Below, piece by piece: positions 1 through 5,855 of a stretch of 64,000 nucleotides of DNA. The position numbers were made by a program, and so were the translations under genes. The DNA lies in the NCBI RefSeq assembly GCF_005116505.1, contig NZ_SWBR01000001.1:992001-1056000 (forward strand). The letters run 5' to 3'. The notes beneath the pieces are model-generated. The model saw nothing but the letters and a program-made list of their open reading frames with translations, was not told the DNA's origin and ran no database searches. Every line of letters begins with the position of its first letter. The first letter of the stretch is position 1. Source of the DNA: Pedobacter polaris. GTDB lineage: Bacteria; Bacteroidota; Bacteroidia; Sphingobacteriales; Sphingobacteriaceae.

Positions 1-296
1 CCAATTTGTTTACGCAGAGCGATGAAATCTGCATCCATATCTTCAATATGAAAACCTTGTATATCTGCCTTACCTTTTAAATGAATATGATTAGTTACAA
101 TTAATGTTGATCCCCAATCATCACAAATTTCTGCTATGGTATTAATATCAGTTAATAGTTCATCATCAGATTTGCTTAAACAACGATATTGAATCCATTT
201 TGCTCCTGCTTCACAAGCTACCTGAACTTGCTCAATATGCGAACTCTGTGGAATATCGTGGGTAATGAAATGTATTTTTTCGATGTATTTTTTCAT
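1..296 (-). CDS. thiE: Thiamine phosphate synthase (ThiE), 3' part missing
   Basis: Partial gene; the window edge removes the C-terminal half, leaving the first 98 codons from the ATG at 294-296. The translation begins MKKYIEKIHFITHDI and contains KWIQYR (the ThiE strand that binds the pyrimidine diphosphate, usually LQLR), then LIVTNH and GFHIED, matching the family's IVND and GVHLGQ-D positions. ThiE joins hydroxymethylpyrimidine diphosphate and thiazole phosphate to make thiamine phosphate in the cytoplasm. The sequence diverges from textbook ThiE, so it may be one of two copies. It lies 142 bases downstream of a TonB receptor controlled by a TPP riboswitch, so co-regulation is plausible. 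The fold assignment is fairly secure; the exact role is inferred. Confidence 0.75.
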   Translation of the reverse strand, partial: MKKYIEKIHFITHDIPQSSHIEQVQVACEAGAKWIQYRCLSKSDDELLTDINTIAEICDDWGSTLIVTNHIHLKGKADIQGFHIEDMDADFIALRKQI

Positions 297-308
297 AAGC
301 CTAGTTAT

Positions 309-427
309 CGTCATTTCGAAATGAGCTTTTGCGATTGAGAAATCTCTAACATCATAACAACTTCCTTTGTCCTGGCAGTGGAAATCAGTATGAGATATCT
401 CCTCGCTTCGCTTCGTTCAATATGACG
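309..427. repeat. Degenerate intergenic inverted repeat (family A)
   Basis: The segment opens with cgtcat and closes with atgacg. Internally it shows gagaaatctc, gagatatctc and tcgcttcgcttcg blocks. It resembles other copies of a dispersed repeat in this window (51181, 60397, 60979), which share gtcattctgag, gaagaatct and cttcgct words. It lies between the TonB receptor gene and thiE on the minus strand. Confidence 0.5.
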
Positions 428-438
428 AAGATTAGATA

Positions 439-2811
439 TTAAAATTTAACGTTTAAACTTAACAAAAAGTTACGTGTTGCTTGTGGATAATAGTAATTGC
501 CACGATCTAAAGCTCCGCCATAAAGATAACTGTAAGAACCCCCATTATTTTCATAAAGCGTACTAAAAACATTATTTACAAGTAACGTCAATCCAATATT
601 TTTAACACCAGCAAAAGCGGTATTATAACTTAAACGAATATCATTTACAAAAAAGCTAGATAATATACGGCTATTCGCAGATGTATTATCTAAATGTTGT
701 TTGCCAACATATTTACTAATGAAAGCAATTTCTCCATTTTTAATAATGCCATAACCAATTTCACTTGATGCAATTACCGATGGAGAGAAAGATATATTGG
801 TGTTTTTATAAGTGTTGGTTAATAGTGAATTATCTGCCTCATCATAAATGTATTCTGTAAATTCTTTAATTTTATTACGACTTAATGTAGCTGTGCCAGC
901 CCAATAGAAGTTGTTTAAAATTTGCCAGCGACCATCAAATTCAATACCTAACCTGTAGCTATCAGGCACATTCTGTCTGGTTTGCCCACCAACATCGTTT
1001 AACTTACCAGTATTAATCAGTTGATCTTTATAAAACATTGCATAGCCATTAATGCCCAAAGAAAGATTGCTCAATTGAGTTCTATAACCAGCTTCAATAT
1101 CTGTTAAGTTTTCTGATTTTGGTCTGCTATTCACATTAGAATCAGTAAAATCTCTTCTGTTCGGTTCTTTATTTCCTACAGCTACAGATGCATAAATGTT
1201 ACTTCTTTCGTTGAAATTGTACGTTAAACCAGCTTTTGGATTAAAGAAATTTAAGGTCGCATTTTGTTGTGCAGGATTGCCAGCAACATCTTTGCCAAAA
1301 TAAGAATAGTAAACATGTCTGTATTGTAGGTCTGCAAAAATGTTAATTTTTTCTATTTGATAATTTGCTCTTCCAAAAATGTTGAAATCTGTTTTAAAAG
1401 CGTCATTGTCATTATATCTATGTCTCATCGAACCACTTCCATCATAATTTGCATATTTTGCCCAAATTACTTCATCAAAGTGTTTTCCGTCATATTCATT
1501 GTAAGCCCCACCCAAAATAAAATTTAAATTACTTTTTGGAGTGTAATTTAAGGAGTACGTAACACCATAAAAATCGTTATCAAGCCATAATCTCCTTACT
1601 AAATCAGATTTATCAATGGTAGTGCCTCCAATTACAACCGGCGCAATGTTATAATCAGCTAACGTACGATTTTCTTTATATTCTTCGTAATAACCTCTTC
1701 CGTAAGTATAATGAAGTGCCGCATTTGCTACAAGCTGATTGCTTAAACTACGTGTGTAAAATAATTGATAATGATCTTGTTGATAGTTATCTGTTTGATT
1801 GTCATAAGTAAAATCATTATGCCTTCTGTCGGCCGTCAATTGAGCTTCCGAAATACCATTCCATGCCTGATAAGTTTTTTCGGTACCACTAAAAACATTA
1901 GCACGAAGAATATCTTTTTTACCATAATATGCGCCCGATACAAAAAATGACTTCAAGTTTGAAGATGCTCTATCAACATAACCATCAGATTTAATTCTCG
2001 ACAAGCGACCATCGAAACTAAATTTGTTATTGATAAGTCCTGAACCAACACTTACTGTGTTTTTCCAGGTTTCGTATGAACCATAAGTATTGTTCAGTTC
2101 GGCATAGGCCGAATCTCTTCTTGTTGTAGTTTGGATGTTTAAACTCGCGCCAAAAGCACCAGCACCATTTGTAGAAGTACCAACACCGCGTTGAATTTGA
2201 ATATTGTCAACCGATGAAGCCAAATCAGGCAGGTTAATAAAAAAACTACCCTGACTTTCTGCATCATTTAATGGAATACCATTTACAGTAACATTAATTC
2301 TTGTTGCATCGCTACCACGAATTCTTATGCCAGTATAACCAATTCCTGCGCCAGCATCAGAACTAACAACTACAGAAGGTGTTTGATTTAATAAGTATGG
2401 GAGGTCTTGGCCTAAATTATTTTTCTCTAATGCAGCCTTGTCTAGGTTTTTATAAGTTGTAGCGGTATTTTTTGATGCTCTAGTTGCGCTTACCACAACT
2501 TCATCTCCAACGAAACTTTGCATAGTTAAACTGAAATTAAGCGTACTATTCGAGCTTATATCAATAGTTTTTTCTTCAGTTTTATATCCTAAATAACTTA
2601 CACTAAGTGTGTATTTGCCTGAAGCTAGGCTTAAAATGTAATCCCCATTTTTATCACTAAGAATGGTAATAGCCTTGTTTTTTAGTTTAATTGTCGCTCC
2701 AGATAATGGTTTTTGATTGTTGTCTGTTACTTTTCCATTAACAGTAATTTGAGCCATTGCAACACAAGGCAACAGCATGGCAAGTAATGCCAGAAATCTT
2801 AATTTTTTCAA
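439..2811 (-). CDS. TonB-dependent outer-membrane receptor, probably for thiamine or a precursor
   Basis: 790 residues. Signal peptide at about 1-20 (ends AMA|Q), a CarboxypepD-regulatory-like domain at about 23-100 (VNGKVTDNNQKPLSGATI), a TonB-box-like stretch DEVVVSATR near 103, a plug domain at about 115-230 with IRIRGSD and NGIPLNDAE, then a 22-strand-type barrel ending in the aromatic residue LNVKF. It imports a large or scarce nutrient across the outer membrane using TonB energy. The substrate is inferred from the TPP riboswitch in its 5' leader (2885-3045) and from the thiE gene downstream; Bacteroidota are known to have TPP-regulated receptors of this kind. Start codon ATG at 2809-2811, about 70 bases after the riboswitch core. 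Confidence 0.9.
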   Translation of the reverse strand: MKKLRFLALLAMLLPCVAMAQITVNGKVTDNNQKPLSGATIKLKNKAITILSDKNGDYILSLASGKYTLSVSYLGYKTEEKTIDISSNSTLNFSLTMQSFVGDEVVVSATRASKNTATTYKNLDKAALEKNNLGQDLPYLLNQTPSVVVSSDAGAGIGYTGIRIRGSDATRINVTVNGIPLNDAESQGSFFINLPDLASSVDNIQIQRGVGTSTNGAGAFGASLNIQTTTRRDSAYAELNNTYGSYETWKNTVSVGSGLINNKFSFDGRLSRIKSDGYVDRASSNLKSFFVSGAYYGKKDILRANVFSGTEKTYQAWNGISEAQLTADRRHNDFTYDNQTDNYQQDHYQLFYTRSLSNQLVANAALHYTYGRGYYEEYKENRTLADYNIAPVVIGGTTIDKSDLVRRLWLDNDFYGVTYSLNYTPKSNLNFILGGAYNEYDGKHFDEVIWAKYANYDGSGSMRHRYNDNDAFKTDFNIFGRANYQIEKINIFADLQYRHVYYSYFGKDVAGNPAQQNATLNFFNPKAGLTYNFNERSNIYASVAVGNKEPNRRDFTDSNVNSRPKSENLTDIEAGYRTQLSNLSLGINGYAMFYKDQLINTGKLNDVGGQTRQNVPDSYRLGIEFDGRWQILNNFYWAGTATLSRNKIKEFTEYIYDEADNSLLTNTYKNTNISFSPSVIASSEIGYGIIKNGEIAFISKYVGKQHLDNTSANSRILSSFFVNDIRLSYNTAFAGVKNIGLTLLVNNVFSTLYENNGGSYSYLYGGALDRGNYYYPQATRNFLLSLNVKF

Positions 2812-2884
2812 TTTGTAATTTTTGTTTTAGTTAAACGTTTCGGAAGTAGGGGTTACCTCCGAATTAGTTAAACTCCATAAACCA

Positions 2885-3045
2885 TCCCTACGCCAGCATT
2901 ACCTGGATCAGGTGCATTCAAAGTTTTAAGTTGTAGGTTTTAAGTTTTAAGTTGGTTCACTTATAACTTATTACGTTTCACTTTTAACTTCAAAATGGGT
3001 ATGTTCTCAGCCTTTATTTGTGTTTTTTACAAAACAAGGCACCCC
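2885..3045 (-). promoter_or_regulatory. TPP riboswitch (THI element)
   Basis: On the minus strand the element starts with ggggtgcc (3045-3038), has the conserved ctgaga at 3010-3005, then acctgatc (2913-2906) and ggtaatgctggcgtaggga (2903-2885), which are the signature THI-box blocks. Between ctgaga and acctgatc lie 91 bases, much more than in compact examples, so the P3 arm carries a long AT-rich insertion. The downstream leader holds cggagg and ttccg, which can pair as a possible expression platform. It should shut off the receptor gene when TPP is plentiful. Confidence 0.95.
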
Positions 3046-3162
3046 TTATTGATGATGCAAATGTAATGAAATGATTGAGATTAAGAAATTGATTCGAAAA
3101 TTAGCCAGAAGTAAAATTAAACGATAGGACTTTATTAATAATTTGGGCGTTTTAACACGCTG

Positions 3163-3244
3163 TTCGCTATATCTTTTTGCCTTTCCTTCCCCTACATCCA
3201 GGATGACAGCCAAAAAGGATGTCGCTTCCATCGTTAACGCTATC
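3163..3244. repeat. Intergenic repeat family B, copy 1
   Basis: Contains cgctatatctttttg followed by ccaaaaaggatgtcgctt, so the inner parts (tttttg-cc and gg-caaaaa) can pair into a hairpin whose loop holds catccaggatgac, a word of repeat family A. A second copy with the same cgctatatcttttt head lies at about 8935. It occupies the gap between the riboswitch and the NadR-like gene; I see no gene in it. Confidence 0.6.
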
Positions 3245-3276
3245 AAATCTTTAAAAAAATAGATGAGCTATCTATT

Positions 3277-3804
3277 TTAACGCTTAAGAAACCCATCAAT
3301 GGCTTCAATAGCATTTTGTAAACGATTTTCTATGCCGCCTACAACTGTATAATTTGCATTTAATGCTTTTAATTCTTTATGCCAAATTTCCATAAAGTGA
3401 TCACGCATATGCGGAAAATCTCTTAGGGGATCATCTTGCCAAGGTAAATCTATGTCTAATAAAATGTAGAAGTCGTAAAGACGATTTTTTAACCCCTCTA
3501 AAACGATTTGAGGTGTTTCGTCAAAAAATTCATCACTCCAAATTTTTACCGTGGCAAATGTAGTGTCGCAAATTATAAAATCAGTATCAGCTGTAGCCAA
3601 AACAGAATCTTCTAATGCAACCTGGCCATGAAACATATTAATTTCATCTTGTAAAGTACAATCAGTCGTTAATGCAGCGCAATAATAACGTGCATATTCT
3701 GGCACCCAAGGTACATTGTAATATTTTGCTAAAGCAATAGATATGGTTGATTTCCCTGTGCTTTCAGGACCAACAATTGCTATTTTTTTAATTGCGTTGT
3801 TCAC
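3277..3804 (-). CDS. NadR-like P-loop kinase paired with PnuC
   Basis: 175 residues. The P-loop GPESTGKST is at 12-20, followed by VPEYARYY near 35, ICDTT near 90, and LLDIDLPWQDDPLRD near 117, all typical of the ribosylnicotinamide kinase domain of NadR. The HTH and adenylyltransferase domains of enterobacterial NadR are absent, so this is the stand-alone kinase. Such enzymes phosphorylate a nucleoside-like vitamin on entry and so trap it. The start overlaps the end of the pnuC-type gene by 17 bases, which suggests translational coupling and a transport-plus-trapping unit. The substrate could be nicotinamide riboside (family default) or thiamine (suggested by the neighbouring TPP-controlled receptor); the sequence does not decide. 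Confidence 0.8.
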   Translation of the reverse strand: MNNAIKKIAIVGPESTGKSTISIALAKYYNVPWVPEYARYYCAALTTDCTLQDEINMFHGQVALEDSVLATADTDFIICDTTFATVKIWSDEFFDETPQIVLEGLKNRLYDFYILLDIDLPWQDDPLRDFPHMRDHFMEIWHKELKALNANYTVVGGIENRLQNAIEAIDGFLKR

Positions 3805-4411
3805 GATAAATTTTTCTCCAATCTATATATCCCATCGTTGCAATAGCTATGTACAAAGTATACATCAAGCCTGTTGCATATAATTCTTTCGAAAAATAAA
3901 CGCTAACATAAATGATGTCAACGAATATCCATATTAACCAATTTTGTAATACCTTCCTAGCTAAAAATATTTGAGCAATTAAACTACAAGCCGTACAAAA
4001 ACTATCTATAAATGGGAAAGATGCATCAGTGTTTTTATGTAAAATAAAACCTAAAATCAATGTAAAAATTATTACACCTATAATAGACAGTGTAATTTCT
4101 TTATTGGTAATTAGGCTAATGGGTCTTTCCTTTTCGAGATTATCCTTTTGTTTGCTCCAGTAATACCAACCGTAAATATTCATGGCAAAAAAGTAAACCT
4201 GTAAACCCATATCTGCATATAGCCTACTTTCAAAGAATATAAAAATGTAAATTAATACGCTAATAATTGCAATTGGCCAGTTCCAGATGTTATTTTTTGC
4301 AGCAAGCCAAACGCAAAGTATTCCGGTAAAAACTCCAAACCATTCTAACCAACCTGTTCCAAAAAGAAACTGCTTTATGCTTTCGCTAAATCCGCTTGCT
4401 AGTAATAACAT
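3788..4411 (-). CDS. PnuC-family vitamin transporter (nicotinamide riboside or thiamine)
   Basis: 207 residues, about seven hydrophobic segments, with the family words NWPIAIIS near 42, YADMGLQ near 66 and YGWYYW near 80. PnuC proteins are inner-membrane facilitators that let a vitamin in, after which a kinase traps it; the kinase here is the overlapping downstream gene. In Bacteroidota a PnuC subgroup called PnuT is linked to TPP riboswitches and thiamine uptake. This gene is upstream of, not under, the riboswitch at 2885-3045, so its vitamin is left open between nicotinamide riboside and thiamine. ATG at 4409-4411. Confidence 0.85.
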   Translation of the reverse strand: MLLLASGFSESIKQFLFGTGWLEWFGVFTGILCVWLAAKNNIWNWPIAIISVLIYIFIFFESRLYADMGLQVYFFAMNIYGWYYWSKQKDNLEKERPISLITNKEITLSIIGVIIFTLILGFILHKNTDASFPFIDSFCTACSLIAQIFLARKVLQNWLIWIFVDIIYVSVYFSKELYATGLMYTLYIAIATMGYIDWRKIYREQRN

Positions 4412-4469
4412 ATTTCAAAAGTATAAAATTTTATCTTTCTGCTTTAAGCTTTTCCTTTCAGCCCTAAAA

Positions 4470-4504
4470 CAAAAAAGTCCGATAGGGAACAACCCCTACC
4501 GGAC
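4470..4504 (-). terminator. Intrinsic terminator after the 173-residue lipoprotein gene
   Basis: On the minus strand gtccggtagggg, a short loop and cccctatcggac-like bases form a GC-rich stem (4504-4477), followed by a run of seven T (4476-4470). It lies 59 bases beyond the stop at 4563 and separates that gene from the pnuC unit. Confidence 0.85.
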
Positions 4505-4562
4505 AATAAACCAAACAAACTATTTATGAAGAATCCTCAAACTTGTTGAGGAAATTTTAGAT

Positions 4563-5084
4563 CTAATTAGTATTTGGCGATGAACTAAAATTAATCGCCG
4601 CTCTTACACTTACATCGCTTGATAAACTACTTCTCAAGCTGTATTCCATCCTCACTCTCAAATTACTTCCTTTCACATAATCATCTACAAAACGTGAATT
4701 GTCTATGTCTAGTACAAGATTGTTGCCAATATTTTCTGATATATCATTTCGTGACGCAACCATGACTTCTGCACCGCTACCGTTAACTAAGAACATCTTA
4801 ACAGATTTAAGCACTCCTAAATTCTGATTAGTCGGATTACTTGCATCTAACCTTACTGAGGCTACCCTAACTTCTTTAATGTAAGCTGCACCATTTTGAT
4901 TACCAAATATCTGATCAAAACTGCTAGCAGAGCTCGTTGCAGATAATAATGTATTTGTTTTAGAACTAGCAGGGATAATCAAACTAGAGGTATAAGGAAA
5001 GGTGGATTTGATAATCGACTGTACTGTTGCGCATCCTAGAGCAACACATGAGACTATGATTAATGATAGAATTATCTTTTTCAT
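4563..5084 (-). CDS. Putative lipoprotein, unknown function
   Basis: 173 residues. A lipoprotein signal peptide ends with the lipobox ALGC (Cys18), so the mature protein is expected to be anchored to a membrane by an acylated Cys. The rest has no motif I recognise: a Ser/Thr-rich stretch (about 36-58), then a beta-rich region with alternating hydrophobics (IKEVRVASVRLDA, LRVRMEYSL). This could be a small beta-sandwich, but that is only an impression. It is a single-gene unit with its own terminator at 4470-4504. About 240 bases upstream separate it from the divergent gene at 5327. Confidence 0.75.
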   Translation of the reverse strand: MKKIILSLIIVSCVALGCATVQSIIKSTFPYTSSLIIPASSKTNTLLSATSSASSFDQIFGNQNGAAYIKEVRVASVRLDASNPTNQNLGVLKSVKMFLVNGSGAEVMVASRNDISENIGNNLVLDIDNSRFVDDYVKGSNLRVRMEYSLRSSLSSDVSVRAAINFSSSPNTN

Positions 5085-5326
5085 AGAGTAATAACAAACT
5101 ATATTATTAAAAGTTTTAGGCTGTCTAAAAAACCATAAAAAATTGTCTTTTTTTTTGAACGGTTAAAATCTTTGTTGTTTTATTGGTTTAGCAAAGTTTA
5201 GATAAACGCAATATTTTTTAAAACAATCTGTTTAATTGACATGTTATTTTTATACATATTTAGATTAACCATTTGGATGAAAAATACTTACGCTTAATTA
5301 ATAATGTTAACTAAAAAACTAAAGTC

Positions 5327-5644
5327 ATGAAAAGAGCAAGTTTAAGTATTTTGGCTATTGCAGGTTTATCAATTGGATTACTTGCATTCGGTTCAATTAA
5401 AGAAGGTGGAATTCAAGGTAAGGTAACTCCAGCAGAAGGGGCGAAAGAAGTAGTAGCAATTGCAGGCACAGATACACTAAGAAGCCAAATTAGTAACGGT
5501 GCATTTGTATTTAGTAAGGTGAAAAAAGGAACTTATACAGTTTGGGTAAAGGCAAATGCTCCTTATAAAGACATATCAATAGAAAATGTAGCCGTTATAG
5601 ATAGCGCTACAACTGATATTGGAGAAATAAAAATGTTGCAATAA
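5327..5644 (+). CDS. Small secreted protein with a carboxypeptidase-regulatory-like fold
   Basis: 105 residues. An N-terminal hydrophobic segment (about 5-22) serves as signal peptide or anchor. The mature part, GIQGKVTPAEGAKEVVAI then GAFVFSKVKKGTYTVWV, has the pattern of a CarboxypepD-regulatory-like or transthyretin-like beta-sandwich: glycine-rich first strand, then F-x-F-x-x-V-x-x-G-x-Y. These domains usually sit at the start of TonB receptors or in surface proteins; here it stands alone. The gene is a single unit, with its own promoter region upstream and a strong terminator 28 bases after the stop. Exact function unknown. Confidence 0.7.
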   Translation: MKRASLSILAIAGLSIGLLAFGSIKEGGIQGKVTPAEGAKEVVAIAGTDTLRSQISNGAFVFSKVKKGTYTVWVKANAPYKDISIENVAVIDSATTDIGEIKMLQ

Positions 5645-5668
5645 TTAAGTGTGTGTATATATAAAATG

Positions 5669-5694
5669 AGAAGAGGGCAATCGCCCTCTTTTTT
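5669..5694 (+). terminator. Intrinsic terminator
   Basis: agagggc and gccctct (5672-5689) pair around a four-base loop aatc, followed directly by six T. It ends the transcript of the 105-residue gene at 5327-5644. Confidence 0.9.
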
Positions 5695-5741
5695 GTTGCA
5701 ATATTTTTTTAAAAATTCAAGAATTTCTCTATTCAAAAACC

Positions 5742-5777
5742 TATCTTTGCATCCCGACAGAGCAGTTGGGATTTTTT
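5742..5777 (+). promoter_or_regulatory. carB promoter -7 box and adjoining leader hairpin
   Basis: tatctttg at 5742-5749 fits the Bacteroidota -7 consensus TAnnTTTG; no clear TTTG is seen at the -33 position. Right after it, atcccgac (5751-5758) and gttgggat (5765-5772) form an eight-pair stem with one G-U pair, followed by T to 5777. The predicted transcription start falls inside the left arm, so it is uncertain whether the whole hairpin forms in RNA. About 80 bases follow before the carB start. Confidence 0.55.
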
Positions 5778-5855
5778 CATTTCATAGCAGAGGATCTCTC
5801 CCAGCTATCAGTCAAATTTTTGACTTTTTACTTTAGACTTTTTTAAAACCCCACA

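Noticed and set aside
3046..3246. 66-codon minus-strand frame between the riboswitch and the NadR-like gene
   Set aside because: It consists of a repeat family B copy and has no family resemblance.
5651..5836. 61-codon frame between the 105-residue gene and carB
   Set aside because: It runs through an intrinsic terminator and the carB promoter and leader hairpin.
5755..5850. PyrR-binding attenuator in the carB leader
   Set aside because: atagc/gctat and agag/ctct stems are present, but the PyrR loop consensus is not.
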